Origin: Pseudomonas sp. S06B 330
Lineage (GTDB): Bacteria; Pseudomonadota; Gammaproteobacteria; Pseudomonadales; Pseudomonadaceae
Assembly (NCBI RefSeq): GCF_002845275.2
Contig: NZ_CP088149.1
Span: forward strand, 4,832,501 to 4,896,500
Length of the DNA stretch: 64,000 bases
Direction of reading: 5' to 3'
Part shown: positions 19,051 to 28,745 of the stretch, one piece after another
Position numbering within the stretch: position 1 is the first letter of the stretch
How the letters are laid out: the number at the start of each line of letters is the position of its first letter
Translations under genes and position numbers: made by a program
Notes under the pieces: model-generated
What the model was told of the DNA's origin: nothing
The model's database searches: none
The model's input: the letters and a program-made list of their open reading frames with translations, nothing else

Positions 19051-19902
19051 ATGAAAAGTTTCCCTCTCCTCCCCACCGACGCCCATCTCGGTGCGGGGCT
19101 CGGGCTCAAGGCTGAGCATTACGAACATGCCATTGCCTGTGAGGCCCCTGGGTTGTGGTTCGAGGTTCACCCGGAGAACTACATGGTCGCAGGCCCCAGG
19201 CTGACCTGGCTGGAAGCCATCGCCGAGCGTCATCCACTGTCGTTACATGGTGTTTCATTGTCACTGGCCGCTGATCAACTGCCTGACGCCGAGCACCTGT
19301 ATCGACTCAGGGCTCTGGTCAACCAAGTACAACCTCGCCTGCTTTCTGAGCACTTGGCCTGGTCCACCTGGCAAGGCCAGTACCACCCTGACCTGCTGCC
19401 GTTCCCACGTAGCCAGGCTGCATTGCTACGCATTGTCGAAAACATTCACTACGCCCAGGACATCCTCGCCCGTCCGCTAGCCATCGAGAACCCCAGCCAC
19501 TACGTGCATCTGGAGGGACACGACTTCAGTGAGATCGACTTTCTCACCGAGCTGGTCCAACGCACCGGCTGCAGTTTGTTGCTGGACATCAACAATGTTC
19601 ACGTCAGCGCCCACAACATGGGCTTCGAGGCCCGCGCCTATCTGGATGCCTTTCCGGCGCACCTGATCAGCGAAATACACCTGGCCGGTTTCAGCCAGGA
19701 CGCCAACAGTGACCTATTGATCGACACCCATGACGCGCCCGTCGCCGCAGAGGTTTGGTCACTGTACCGGCACTTATTACAGCGGACCGGACCGCGCCCA
19801 ACGCTAATTGAACGTGATGATCAGATTCCACCGTTCGAGGCGCTGCTGGGTGAGCGCGACACCGCCCAGTGTCTACTCGACAACCTCGGTATCCGGCCAT
19901 GA
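19051..19902 (+). CDS. bufB: Bufferin-modifying enzyme BufB (DUF692, MbnB-like)
   Basis: A 283-aa TIM-barrel protein of the DUF692 family, multinuclear iron enzymes that convert cysteines to oxazolone/thiooxazole-type groups. Metal-ligand-rich motifs are LWFEVHPENYM, SLHGVSLSLA, LSEHLAWS, AIENPSHYV, LLLDINNVHVSAHNMGF and ISEIHLAGF...DTHDAPV, in family order. It follows bufA by 31 nt and its stop overlaps the next start by ATGA, making a tight operon. It presumably modifies BufA cysteines with the help of BufC. Confidence 0.92.
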   Translation: MKSFPLLPTDAHLGAGLGLKAEHYEHAIACEAPGLWFEVHPENYMVAGPRLTWLEAIAERHPLSLHGVSLSLAADQLPDAEHLYRLRALVNQVQPRLLSEHLAWSTWQGQYHPDLLPFPRSQAALLRIVENIHYAQDILARPLAIENPSHYVHLEGHDFSEIDFLTELVQRTGCSLLLDINNVHVSAHNMGFEARAYLDAFPAHLISEIHLAGFSQDANSDLLIDTHDAPVAAEVWSLYRHLLQRTGPRPTLIERDDQIPPFEALLGERDTAQCLLDNLGIRP

Positions 19903-20645
19903 GCGGCTCTTCGTTAGGCGCATTCCAGTCGGCCTTCACCGCCGCCTTGTATGGCCAGCCGGGATCGGCCGAACAGCTACCGCTAACCCAGCAGGCCGGC
20001 TTCACGGTGTATCGCAACACCGTGTTCAAAGGCTGTGTCGATGCCTTACAGGCGAACTTCCCCACCGTCGAACGCCTGGTCGGTACCGACTGGTTTCGTG
20101 CTGCCGCTGCCATTCATGCGATGCAAACGCCCCCCAACGACCCTCGATTGATCCTTTACGGAGACCAGTTCGCAACGTTCCTCGAACAATTCGAGCCCGC
20201 GCAAAGCCTGCCTTACCTGGCGGATGTGGCACGCGCTGATCGTTTGTGGATAGAGGTCCACATCGCGCCTGAAGACCGCGCTCTGGACCTGGTAGCGATG
20301 GCCGGTATCAGCCCTGAACACCTCGATCAGCAGCACTTGCGACCGCGCCTGGACGTGCGCTGGCAGTGGTTCAGCGGGCAACCGATCTACAGCATATGGC
20401 ACTGCAACCGCCAGGGTTTGGCGTTGCCCGATCCGCTCGCCTGGAGAGGTGAAGGCTTGCTGTTACGCCGCCAGTGCGGCCAGGTGCTGTGGCAATCGTT
20501 AAGCGAAGCCGAATGCATCTTTCTTGACGCCTGTGCCGCTGGTCAATCACTGGAAGAGGCCGCCAATGGCGTACTGAACTTCGATGCGTCGATGGACTTC
20601 ACCAACCTGCTCGGCCGCCTGCTCGCGGCCGGGGTATTTGCTTAA
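19899..20645 (+). CDS. bufC: Bufferin partner protein BufC (DUF2063 N-terminal domain)
   Basis: A 248-aa protein with the N-terminal HvfC/BufC-type helical domain (FQSAFTAALYGQPGSAEQLPLTQQAGFTVYRNTVFKGCVDALQANFPTVERLVG). The C-terminal domain probably binds the precursor peptide (GEGLLLRRQ...). It works with the DUF692 enzyme as the recognition subunit. The ATG at 19899 overlaps the bufB stop; the track's earlier start would lie inside bufB. Confidence 0.88.
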   Translation: MSGSSLGAFQSAFTAALYGQPGSAEQLPLTQQAGFTVYRNTVFKGCVDALQANFPTVERLVGTDWFRAAAAIHAMQTPPNDPRLILYGDQFATFLEQFEPAQSLPYLADVARADRLWIEVHIAPEDRALDLVAMAGISPEHLDQQHLRPRLDVRWQWFSGQPIYSIWHCNRQGLALPDPLAWRGEGLLLRRQCGQVLWQSLSEAECIFLDACAAGQSLEEAANGVLNFDASMDFTNLLGRLLAAGVFA

Positions 20646-20683
20646 ACAGCCCCAGGCCCGCGCGGCCTTGATTGGAGCACGCC

Positions 20684-21157
20684 ATGCACTCGCTCAGTGA
20701 TACCCCTCACAAACACCCCAGCCATCGCTGTACACACTGGTCGCGCTGCGTCGAGCAGCTACAGGGGTTGATCAACGACTCGCTGCTATCACTCGTAGCG
20801 CGCCTGGGCATTGCCGCGATCTTCTTTCTATCGGGGCGAACCAAGGTCGAAGGCTTGCTGAGCATCACGCCCAGCACCTACGAACTGTTCCGTACCGAAT
20901 ACGTGCTGCCGGTGCTTTCGCCCTGGTTGGCCGCGCACCTGGCTACCTATGCCGAGCACCTGTTTCCGTTGTTGTTGGTGCTCGGTCTGTTCACCCGCTT
21001 TGCCGGCTTGGCGCTACTGGGCATGACCTTGGTGATCCAGGTGTTCGTCTACCCTGACGCCTGGCCTACCCATCTGAGCTGGGCGGGTTTGTTACTGGTG
21101 GTGATCGGCCGCGGTGGCGGACGCTGGTCGCTGGATCGCTACCTGGGCATCCGCTAG
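20684..21157 (+). CDS. DoxX-family membrane protein of the bufferin operon
   Basis: A 157-aa protein with four predicted spans and DoxX features ([58 protein letters not shown]). DoxX-like proteins are common last genes of buf operons. The role is unknown, possibly electron transfer or redox support. ATG 20684 follows GGAG by 6 nt and is preferred to the TTG 12 nt upstream. The 3' end overlaps the convergent transporter gene by 4 nt. Confidence 0.82.
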   Translation: MHSLSDTPHKHPSHRCTHWSRCVEQLQGLINDSLLSLVARLGIAAIFFLSGRTKVEGLLSITPSTYELFRTEYVLPVLSPWLAAHLATYAEHLFPLLLVLGLFTRFAGLALLGMTLVIQVFVYPDAWPTHLSWAGLLLVVIGRGGGRWSLDRYLGIR

Positions 21158-21921
21158 GCCCGCACGAATCGCTGCCTGAGCACATCGCTCAACGCATCCA
21201 CCAGCAACACCAACACCAGCATGGCAATGATCACCGTGCTGGCCTGGGCTTCCTGGAACAGGCTCAGGGTGGTGTAGAGCATCTGCCCCAACCCCCCTGC
21301 GCCAACAAAGCCAAGCACGCTGGCCATGCGGATGTTGTTTTCCCAGCGGTAGAGGCTGTAGGCCAGCAACTGCGGCCAGAGGTTAGGCAAGGTACCGAAG
21401 CAGAATGCCGTGACCTGACTGCCACCCTGCAAGCGAATGGCTGCGGCCGGTTCTGGCGGGGCATTTTCCAAGGCTTCGGCAAACAGCCGGCCCAGTACAC
21501 CCGAGGTGTGCAAGGCCAACGCCAAGGTACCGGCATTCGGTCCCAGACCCGCCGCCAGTACGGTCAACGCGGCCCAAACCAGCTCCGGTATCGCCCGCAG
21601 GGCATTGAGCAACAACCGTGCAGCGCCCTGCAGCGGCCAACCAAAACGCCCGGCTGCCGGTAACGCCAGCAGCAATCCGAGGATGACTGCTAGCAACGTG
21701 CCCAGACCGGACATGGCCAGAGTTTCCAGGGCCCCTTTGCCGACTGCGCGCAAATGCTCCGGGCTCAGGTCAGGGCTGAGGAACCGCGCCGCATAAGCGC
21801 CCATCTGCCCCAGGCCACCCTCACCAAACAGCGACTGCACGTCGAGGCTCAAGTAGGCGAATGAACCTGCTACTGCCGCCAGCATGGCCAGGATCAGTGC
21901 GGCGTTGATCAACTGCCTCAT
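21154..21921 (-). CDS. PhnE-like ABC transporter permease (second permease)
   Basis: A 255-aa inner-membrane permease with an N-terminal span and about five further spans. The EAA-like cytoplasmic loop ([25 protein letters not shown]) is followed by [23 protein letters not shown], characteristic of phosphonate/oxyanion-type permeases. Its ATG overlaps the stop of the first permease by 4 nt. With the two upstream genes and the binding protein it forms an importer; neighbourhood with selD suggests selenate or a related oxyanion. Confidence 0.85.
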   Translation of the reverse strand: MRQLINAALILAMLAAVAGSFAYLSLDVQSLFGEGGLGQMGAYAARFLSPDLSPEHLRAVGKGALETLAMSGLGTLLAVILGLLLALPAAGRFGWPLQGAARLLLNALRAIPELVWAALTVLAAGLGPNAGTLALALHTSGVLGRLFAEALENAPPEPAAAIRLQGGSQVTAFCFGTLPNLWPQLLAYSLYRWENNIRMASVLGFVGAGGLGQMLYTTLSLFQEAQASTVIIAMLVLVLLVDALSDVLRQRFVRA

Positions 21922-22745
21922 GCCAACCTCCCACGCAACAAACGGCTGAGTTGGTCGGCCAACCAAACGAGCACCAGGAAGGCCAGCAACATGCTCGCCA
22001 CCTCGGCCCCCGCGAACATGCGCATCGACAAGTCGATCTGCTGCCCAAGCCCGCCAGCGCCAACAAAGCCCATCACCACCGAAGCACGAATCGCGCATTC
22101 CCAGCGATAGACCGTATAGGACACAAGCTCCGCAGCGGCATCCGGCAGAATGCCGTAGAAGAACGCACTCAGACGACTGCTGCCGGCCTGCAGCAGCGCA
22201 TGAGCAGGCCGCTGATTCACCGACTCGAAGATCTCCGCATACACCTTGCCGAGCATGCCGCTGTAGGTGATGGCAATGGCCAGCACACCAGCCGTCGGCC
22301 CCAGGCCTACAGCGCGGACGAACAGCAGGGCCCAGACGATTTCCGGGACACTGCGCAAAAAGATCAGCAGCCCGCGCACTGGCAAACGCACCGCGCGCGA
22401 CCAGTACCCTAGACGCCCACCGCGCGACGCAGCGCCCAAGGACAATGCCCGACTGGCCAACAGGCTGGCCGGAATGGCCAGAAGCAGGGCCAGGGCCATG
22501 CCTGCCGTGGCCACCGCCAGCGTTTGCAGCGTGGCCTGCCACAGCAAGGCAAGAAACTCGGGATCATGCGCTGGCGGCCAAAAGGCACTGACAAAATTGC
22601 TCATCTCGCGGCGGTTTTCAGCCTGCAGCAGCACGCCGGGATTGAGCTCACTCAAGTGAATACCGGGCCACAGCAAGGCAATCGCCAGCAGCGTCAGCAG
22701 CAGTCTGGGCAGCGCTGCCGGGTCGCGTTTGTCAGCCGTCAGCAT
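21918..22745 (-). CDS. PhnE-like ABC transporter permease (first permease)
   Basis: A 275-aa permease paralogous to the next gene. The EAA-like loop is GMLGKVYAEIFESVNQRPAHALLQAGSSR (about residues 170-198), and [30 protein letters not shown] follows. The ATG at 22745 overlaps the end of the ATPase gene by 7 nt. The two permeases probably form a heterodimer. Substrate assignment depends on the binding protein and context. Confidence 0.85.
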   Translation of the reverse strand: MLTADKRDPAALPRLLLTLLAIALLWPGIHLSELNPGVLLQAENRREMSNFVSAFWPPAHDPEFLALLWQATLQTLAVATAGMALALLLAIPASLLASRALSLGAASRGGRLGYWSRAVRLPVRGLLIFLRSVPEIVWALLFVRAVGLGPTAGVLAIAITYSGMLGKVYAEIFESVNQRPAHALLQAGSSRLSAFFYGILPDAAAELVSYTVYRWECAIRASVVMGFVGAGGLGQQIDLSMRMFAGAEVASMLLAFLVLVWLADQLSRLLRGRLA

Positions 22746-23533
22746 CGTGGAATCTGCAGGTTCAGCGTTGGTAAAGGCATCTGAGGTGAAGCCAAGTGTT
22801 CGTTGGCATACAAGGCATCGAGCATTTCACTGGAGACCTCGCTGGCCGGGCGGTCAAACGCCACTCGCCCTTCGCGAATACCGATCACCCGTGGAAAATG
22901 CGCCAGCGCCAGGTCCACCGCATGCAGGCTGGCGACCAGGGTAATGCCGCGCTCGCTGGCATGCTGATTGAGGGTTTTCAGGCTGTGTTCGGCCAGCACC
23001 GGATCCATGGCCGAAACCGGTTCATCGGCGAGTAGAAGCGCTGGCTGCTGGTACAAGGCACGGGCAATACCAACACGCTGCAACTGCCCACCGGACAATT
23101 GCCCGCACTGGGCAAAGACCTTGTCAGCCATGCCCAGCCCAGACAACACCGCACGCACCCCCGGTACATCCGAGGGGTACAACAGGTTGAGCAATCCACG
23201 CAGGGTACTCCACTGCCCCAGGCGCCCGGCTAACACCGCAGTCACCACGCGCTGGCGAGGCGGCAACGGCGGTGCCTGATGGATCAGACCGATCCGCGCG
23301 CGTAATCGCTGACGTGCACGCGCAGACAGTCGCCATGGCGCCTCACCGAGCAACTCGATGCTGCCGGTAGTCGGCGCCAGGGCACTGGCGATCAGGTGCA
23401 GCAGGCTGGACTTGCCCGCTCCCGAAGGACCGATGATCGCAACGCGCTCACCGGTCTCCACGCGCAGGTCAATGGCGTGCAGTGCCTGAACCTGACCATG
23501 ACGCAGACTCGTACCCTTGAGCTGGATTGTCAC
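22739..23533 (-). CDS. PhnC-like ABC transporter ATPase
   Basis: A 264-aa ATPase with Walker A GPSGAGKSS (about residues 35-43), ABC signature LSGGQLQRVGIARAL (about 143-157), Walker B ALLLADEPVSAMD and the H-loop SLHAVD. It starts with GTG at 23533 overlapping the binding-protein stop (GTGA). It energises import through the two PhnE-like permeases. Confidence 0.9.
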   Translation of the reverse strand: MTIQLKGTSLRHGQVQALHAIDLRVETGERVAIIGPSGAGKSSLLHLIASALAPTTGSIELLGEAPWRLSARARQRLRARIGLIHQAPPLPPRQRVVTAVLAGRLGQWSTLRGLLNLLYPSDVPGVRAVLSGLGMADKVFAQCGQLSGGQLQRVGIARALYQQPALLLADEPVSAMDPVLAEHSLKTLNQHASERGITLVASLHAVDLALAHFPRVIGIREGRVAFDRPASEVSSEMLDALYANEHLASPQMPLPTLNLQIPRC

Positions 23534-24384
23534 TTGAGCAGCTCAGCAGCGCGAGCAGCCTCCTCGATCCCTTTGTAGTTGTCCGGGCTGGTGGCGATAA
23601 AGCGGCTGGCGGCCTGTAGGTCGAGGATCGCCTTGTCAGCCGGCTTGGCCGGATCGAGGTCGAGGAAGGCCTGTTTGATCTTCTCCTTCAGCGCCGGATC
23701 GAGGCTACCGCGCACGGTCCAGTTGTAATCGTAGTAGCTCGGGGTGGTAGCGAACACTTTGACCTTGTTGGTATCGACCTTGCCCGAGGCAACCAGTTTG
23801 TCCCAGACGCTGGCGTTGAGCACACCGGCATCGACCTTGCCGGCCTGGACCCAGGCAGCGGTGGCGTCATGGGCACCGGAATAGGCAACACGGCTGAAGT
23901 AGGTCTCAGGCTTGATGTTGTCGTTCTTGAGCATGAAGTAGCGCGGCATCAGGCTACCGGAGGTGGACGAAATCGAACCGAAGGCAAAGGTCTTGCCCTT
24001 GAGGTCGGCCAGGCTCTTGATATCAGGGTTGGCGGTGATGAACTTGCTGGTGAACTTGGCGTCTTGTTCACGCTGTACCAGCGGCGTCGCGGTCGGGCTC
24101 TTCAGGTGTACTTGCACGAAGGTGAAACCGCCCAGCCAGGCCATGTCCAGGCGGTCAGTGGCCAAGGCCTCGACCACCGCCGGATAGTCCGACACCGGCA
24201 CGAACTCGACCTTCATGCCCAGCTTCTGCTCCAGGTACTCGCCCAGCGGCTTGAACTTGCGCAGCAGTTCAGTCGGTGCCTCGTCAGGGATGGCGCTGAC
24301 CTTAAGGACATCGGCCGCCTGGGCCAGGTAAGACGAGCAAGACAGCACGAGACCGGCGAACAGCGCCAGGGGACGTTTGAGCAT
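23530..24384 (-). CDS. Periplasmic binding protein, putative selenate/oxyanion ABC transporter (PhnD family)
   Basis: A 284-aa precursor with a signal peptide ([24 protein letters not shown]), followed by the PhnD-family start [49 protein letters not shown]. The ATG at 24384 is chosen because it begins the signal peptide; 35 upstream codons are rejected. Proteins of this subfamily beside selD are annotated as putative selenate binding proteins. That is a context-based assignment, and phosphonate, phosphite or sulfonate ligands are not excluded. Confidence 0.78.
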   Translation of the reverse strand: MLKRPLALFAGLVLSCSSYLAQAADVLKVSAIPDEAPTELLRKFKPLGEYLEQKLGMKVEFVPVSDYPAVVEALATDRLDMAWLGGFTFVQVHLKSPTATPLVQREQDAKFTSKFITANPDIKSLADLKGKTFAFGSISSTSGSLMPRYFMLKNDNIKPETYFSRVAYSGAHDATAAWVQAGKVDAGVLNASVWDKLVASGKVDTNKVKVFATTPSYYDYNWTVRGSLDPALKEKIKQAFLDLDPAKPADKAILDLQAASRFIATSPDNYKGIEEAARAAELLK

Positions 24385-24506
24385 GGGGATTCTCCGGTTC
24401 AATAGCGGGGAAAGAGCCAGCGTCGGGCTGGCTCCAGAATTATAAGAGGCAACGGCGCAAAGGCCAGCTTTGCTACAATCGGCCTTCACGATTTTTCGAG
24501 GTGCGT

Positions 24507-25541
24507 ATGAGCGAGCCGATTCGTCTGACCCAGTACAGCCACGGCGCCGGTTGCGGCTGCAAGATCTCTCCGAAGATGCTCGAGGTGATTCTCGCCGAAA
24601 GCGGTACCCAGGCGCTGGACCCGAACCTTTGGGTCGGCAATGCCTCGCGTGATGACGCAGCAGTTTACGCCCTCGACGACGAGCGTGGCGTGGTTTCTAC
24701 CACCGACTTTTTCATGCCGATTGTCGATGACCCTTACGACTTCGGGCGCATTGCCGCCACCAACGCGATCAGCGATATCTATGCCATGGGCGGTGACCCG
24801 CTGATGGCCATCGCCATTCTCGGCTGGCCGATCAATGTGCTGGCTCCGGAAGTGGCCCGCGAAGTGATTCGTGGCGGTCGCGCTGTGTGCGCCGAGGCCG
24901 GTATCCCCCTGGCCGGCGGCCACTCCATCGATGCCCCCGAGCCGATCTTTGGCCTGGCGGTAACCGGCGTGGTGCAAAAGCGCCACATGAAACGCAACGA
25001 CACCGCCACCCAGGGCTGCCGCCTGTACCTGACCAAGCCACTGGGCATCGGCATCCTCACTACCGCCGAGAAAAAGTCCAAACTGCGTGACCAGGACAAA
25101 GGGCTGGCCCGCGACTGGATGTGCACCCTCAACACCCCCGGCAGTCGCTTCGGCAAGCTGGCAGGCGTCAAAGCCATGACCGACGTTACCGGTTTCGGCC
25201 TGCTGGGCCACCTGGTGGAACTGGCTGACGGTAGCGGCTTGAGCGCGCGCCTGAACTACAACGCCGTACCACGTCTGCCAAGTGTCGAACACTACCTGGC
25301 CGAAGGCTGTGTACCAGGTGGCACCCTGCGCAACTTCGACAGCTACGGCGAGAAAATAGCGCCGCTGAGCGACGAGCAGAAACACCTGTTGTGCGATCCG
25401 CAAACCAGCGGTGGCCTGCTGGTTGCAGTGACGCCTGAAGGTGAAGCCGAGTTCCTTGCTGTCGCCACCGAGCTGGGTCTGAACCTGGCGCCGATCGGCG
25501 AGCTGGTTGAGCGACAGAGCCATGCGGTTGAGGTGCTGTGA
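24507..25541 (+). CDS. selD: Selenide, water dikinase SelD
   Basis: Makes selenophosphate from selenide and ATP. The 344-aa protein carries the active-site motif [10 protein letters not shown] with catalytic C16 and K19 (E. coli C17 and K20), so cysteine and not selenocysteine is used. Further AIRS-family motifs are [33 protein letters not shown] and [15 protein letters not shown] 24507 follows GAGG by 5 nt. It shares a TGATG junction with mnmH, which uses its product. Confidence 0.96.
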   Translation: MSEPIRLTQYSHGAGCGCKISPKMLEVILAESGTQALDPNLWVGNASRDDAAVYALDDERGVVSTTDFFMPIVDDPYDFGRIAATNAISDIYAMGGDPLMAIAILGWPINVLAPEVAREVIRGGRAVCAEAGIPLAGGHSIDAPEPIFGLAVTGVVQKRHMKRNDTATQGCRLYLTKPLGIGILTTAEKKSKLRDQDKGLARDWMCTLNTPGSRFGKLAGVKAMTDVTGFGLLGHLVELADGSGLSARLNYNAVPRLPSVEHYLAEGCVPGGTLRNFDSYGEKIAPLSDEQKHLLCDPQTSGGLLVAVTPEGEAEFLAVATELGLNLAPIGELVERQSHAVEVL

Positions 25542-26644
25542 TGCGTGACAACAGCACCGACTACCGCCAGTTGTTTTTGCACGATGTCGCGATGATGGAC
25601 ATGCGCGCCCCGGTCGAGTTTGCCAAGGGCGCCTTTCCCAATGTGATCAACCTGCCACTGATGAACGACATGGAACGGCAGAAGGTTGGCACCTGCTACA
25701 AGCAGCAAGGCCAACAGGCCGCCATCGCCCTGGGCCACCAGTTGGTCAGTGGCCAAAGCAAAGATGAGCGTATCGCCGCCTGGGCCGCCTTCGCCCGGGC
25801 CAATCCTGAAGGCTACCTCTACTGTTTTCGTGGCGGCCTGCGCTCGCAGATCGCCCAGCAGTGGCTCAAGGCAGAAGCTGGTATTGAGTACCCAAAAGTG
25901 GTTGGTGGCTACAAGGCCATGCGTAACTTCCTGCTTGATACCACCCAGAGCGCCGTCACCGAGTGCGATTTTGTCCTGATCGGTGGCCTGACCGGCACCG
26001 GCAAGACTGAAGTGCTGCAGGTACTGGACAACGCCCTGGACCTGGAAGGCCATGCCAACCATCGCGGTTCCAGCTTCGGTAAGCGCGCCACCGGCCAGCC
26101 GGCACAAATCGATTTCGAGAACAGCCTGGCCATCGACGTGCTGAAAAAGCGTGCACGGGGTATCGACCAGTTCGTACTCGAAGATGAAGGGCGTATCGTC
26201 GGCAGCTGTTCACTGCCTCTGGAACTGTACCAGGGCATGCAGCAGTATCCGCTGGTATGGTTGGAAGACACCTTCGACAACCGTGTCGAACGCATACTTG
26301 GCGACTATGTGATCAATTTGTGTGCTGAGTTTGTAGCCCTGCACGGTGATGAACAAGGCTTCACACTGTTTGCCGAACGCCTGAACCAGAGCATGAGCAA
26401 TATCCTCAAACGCCTGGGGGGTGAGCGTTACCAGCGTCTGTCAGCAGTGCTGCAACAGGCCTTGGAGGAGCAGCAGCGCAGTGGTGCAGTTGACCTGCAT
26501 CGGGGTTGGATCAGCGGCCTGCTCAGTGAATATTACGACCCGATGTACGCCTACCATCGCGACAGCAAGGCCGAGCGCATCGAGTTTTCCGGCGATCAGG
26601 TTGAAGTACGCGAATACCTGCTGGCCCGCGCGGCCCGACACTGA
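25541..26644 (+). CDS. mnmH: tRNA 2-selenouridine synthase MnmH (SelU)
   Basis: Replaces sulfur by selenium in 2-thiouridine at the wobble position of Lys, Glu and Gln tRNAs. The 367-aa protein has an N-terminal rhodanese domain with catalytic C95 in [10 protein letters not shown] and a P-loop domain with Walker A GLTGTGKT (residues 149-156). The ATG overlaps the selD stop by 1 nt (TGATG). Together with selD and the divergent transporter this forms a selenium-use module. Confidence 0.95.
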   Translation: MRDNSTDYRQLFLHDVAMMDMRAPVEFAKGAFPNVINLPLMNDMERQKVGTCYKQQGQQAAIALGHQLVSGQSKDERIAAWAAFARANPEGYLYCFRGGLRSQIAQQWLKAEAGIEYPKVVGGYKAMRNFLLDTTQSAVTECDFVLIGGLTGTGKTEVLQVLDNALDLEGHANHRGSSFGKRATGQPAQIDFENSLAIDVLKKRARGIDQFVLEDEGRIVGSCSLPLELYQGMQQYPLVWLEDTFDNRVERILGDYVINLCAEFVALHGDEQGFTLFAERLNQSMSNILKRLGGERYQRLSAVLQQALEEQQRSGAVDLHRGWISGLLSEYYDPMYAYHRDSKAERIEFSGDQVEVREYLLARAARH

Positions 26645-26719
26645 TGCCGGCACCGCGTATCATCTGACACCGCGCCGATCCCATCGCCAGCAAGGCTGGC
26701 ACCCACAAGACAGGTGTAA

Positions 26720-27619
26720 TCACTGACATAGTGCAGCCACTCGCTCACGCAACCAGCGATGCCCCGCCTCGCTCTCCCGGCGCTGATGCCAGGCCTGCTG
26801 AAAGCCAAAAGCCTTGATCGCCAGCGGCGGCTCGAAGCGGCGCAGACGCGGGTCGAGCTTGCCGTTGTCGAGGCTGCGTCGGGCAACCGTAAGAATCAGG
26901 TCAGTGCCGGCAATCACCTCTTGCGCCGCCGCCCAATGCGGCAACGCCAAGGCCACTCGGCGACGAGCGCCGATCGCTGTCAGCGCCAGATCGATCTCGT
27001 TGTCGATCCCCGGACGCACTGCCACCAGCACATGCGGTCGCGTCAGCCAATCTGCCAAATTGAGCCCGCCGCGAGCCGGCAAGCCACTGCGATCGGCAAT
27101 GCAGGTAAAGCGCTCCTCAAACAGGGTTTCAACCCGAAGCTCGGCGGCAACGTCGGGAAATACCCCAAGCGCCAGATCAGCCTCACCGTCGAATAGATGC
27201 CCAAGCATCGCCTCGCGGCTGCCCTGAATAACCACCAGATCAATCCCCGGCGCCTCTTCTCGCAGCACACGCATGAGCCCAGGCAACACCACCCGGGCAC
27301 CGTAATCCGACATGGCCAGACGAAAACTGCGCCGTGCCTTGCGTGGGTCAAAACCAGGATGAGCCAGCAAACCATCGAGCTGCTCCAAGGCTTGCTGCAA
27401 CGGTTCGACCAAGGCCTGGGCACGGGCGGTGACCTGCAGACGTCCGCCACGACGCACCAGCAACGGGTCCGCAAACAGTTCGCGCAACTGCGCCAGTGCA
27501 TGACTAACCGCCGGCTGACTGCGGTGCAAGCGCAACGCGGCACGCGATACGTGCTGCTCGACCAGCAGTGCATGCAGAGTGAGCAACAAATTCAGATCAA
27601 TACGCCGCAAATCATCCAT
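26720..27619 (-). CDS. LysR-family transcriptional regulator
   Basis: A 299-aa protein with an N-terminal helix-turn-helix (LNLLLTLHALLVEQHVSRAALRLHRSQPAVSHALAQLRELFADPLLVR, about residues 8-55) and a C-terminal effector domain (SFRLAMSDYGARVVLPGLMRVL...). It resembles the NodD/PnbR-type branch. It is divergent from a YdcZ-family transporter gene 89 bp away, which is its most likely target. The inducer is unknown. Confidence 0.85.
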   Translation of the reverse strand: MDDLRRIDLNLLLTLHALLVEQHVSRAALRLHRSQPAVSHALAQLRELFADPLLVRRGGRLQVTARAQALVEPLQQALEQLDGLLAHPGFDPRKARRSFRLAMSDYGARVVLPGLMRVLREEAPGIDLVVIQGSREAMLGHLFDGEADLALGVFPDVAAELRVETLFEERFTCIADRSGLPARGGLNLADWLTRPHVLVAVRPGIDNEIDLALTAIGARRRVALALPHWAAAQEVIAGTDLILTVARRSLDNGKLDPRLRRFEPPLAIKAFGFQQAWHQRRESEAGHRWLRERVAALCQ

Positions 27620-27708
27620 CAGACGAATAACTCCAGTGCATCATTCGAATTTCCATTAACAACATGGATAGCCAAGACTTTACCAAGCCATTTTCAAGGA
27701 GTCTTGCC

Positions 27709-28188
27709 ATGAGCCTGTCGTTTACCCCTGCCGCGCTGCTACCGCTTGTCATTGCCCTGCTTGCCGGTGCGGCAGTACCTTTCCAGGCCGGCAGCAATGC
27801 CGCCCTGGGTCGCCTGCTTGGTCATCCATTGTGGGCAACACTGGTGTCCTTGGCGGTCAGTGTGCTGATGGTCATTCCGGCCTTGCTGGTCATGCGCGCG
27901 CCATTGCCGCAGGTCGCGGCTCTGGCCCAGGCCCCCTGGTGGGCCTGGTTGGGTGGCGTGGCCGGGGTCGCCTACATCACTGCGGCGCTGATGCTGACGC
28001 CGCGCCTGGGGGCTGCCGGGTTCATCGTTTGCGTGATCGCCGGCCAAGTAGTGTCATCGCTACTGATCGATCAATGGGGCCTGATGGGCCTGACGCAGCG
28101 ACCCGTGAACAGCCTGCGCCTGGCGGGGGTCGGGCTGATCGTGCTTGGCATGCTGGTAGTGCAATGGGGGACATCGACGTCGCGCTAG
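27709..28188 (+). CDS. YdcZ/DUF606-type DMT-family transporter
   Basis: A 159-aa integral membrane protein with five predicted spans and the family pattern ALLAGAAVPFQAGSNAALGRLLGHPLWATLVSLAVS near the N terminus. The function is probably small-metabolite export and the substrate is unknown. ATG 27709 follows AAGGAG by 7 nt; an earlier in-frame ATG at 27664 lacks a site. The 3' end overlaps the convergent gene by 4 nt. Confidence 0.82.
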   Translation: MSLSFTPAALLPLVIALLAGAAVPFQAGSNAALGRLLGHPLWATLVSLAVSVLMVIPALLVMRAPLPQVAALAQAPWWAWLGGVAGVAYITAALMLTPRLGAAGFIVCVIAGQVVSSLLIDQWGLMGLTQRPVNSLRLAGVGLIVLGMLVVQWGTSTSR

Positions 28189-28745
28189 ATGGTATCCGGG
28201 TCAATGGGCTGGATGTAGGGCGGCGGTTCCAGGGCCCGATTAATTTCGAACCTGAGGCTGGGGGCTTCAATGGCGAAGCTGATCACCACGCCCAAGACCA
28301 CCACCAAAACACCCTCCAGCCAATGCCAGCCAGGTATCGCGGCCCCCTGACGCGCCTGTTGGCACCACCAGGCCTGCCCCAGGCAAAACGCAAAGATCGC
28401 CAGTAGCCACAGGTAAAAGCCCGGAGCAAAGTGCGTCAGGTTGACGAAGTTGTAACTGCGATTATCAGGCATCCGATCAATGCCGAAGCTGGTCAACGCC
28501 AGGTAGAACGCGGCTAACCCCAGAGCCAGTGATAGCCAACGCCAGCGCCGGTGCACAAGGATCGCCAGCCCCAGCAAGGGATTGGCGAACCAACCGTACA
28601 TGCCGAACACCAGGCCCCAAGGCCCATACAGCAGCGCCTGCAACGCATGCAGGCGTCCGTCACCGCTGAGGTACATGGCGTTGAAACACAGGCTCGACAA
28701 AAACAACAGCAAGGTGATTACGACGTAACGGCGGGCGATGATCAC
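28185..28745 (-). CDS. Conserved membrane protein, function unknown
   Basis: A 186-aa protein with about five predicted membrane spans (VVITLLLFLSSLCFNAMYL; WRWLSLALGLAAFYLALTSF; FAPGFYLWLLAIFAFCLGQAWW; WLEGVLVVVLGVVISFAIEA). No domain is recognised. Its start codon (GTG 28745) overlaps the stop of the upstream acetyltransferase gene by 4 nt, so the two are coupled. Confidence 0.65.
   Translation of the reverse strand: MIIARRYVVITLLLFLSSLCFNAMYLSGDGRLHALQALLYGPWGLVFGMYGWFANPLLGLAILVHRRWRWLSLALGLAAFYLALTSFGIDRMPDNRSYNFVNLTHFAPGFYLWLLAIFAFCLGQAWWCQQARQGAAIPGWHWLEGVLVVVLGVVISFAIEAPSLRFEINRALEPPPYIQPIDPDTI

Noticed and set aside
24501..24506. GTG at 24501 as the selD start
   Set aside because: It overlaps the GAGG ribosome-binding site; ATG 24507 matches the family N terminus.
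24507..24570. Selenocysteine codon in selD
   Set aside because: The active-site position reads Cys (GAGCGCK) with no in-frame UGA.
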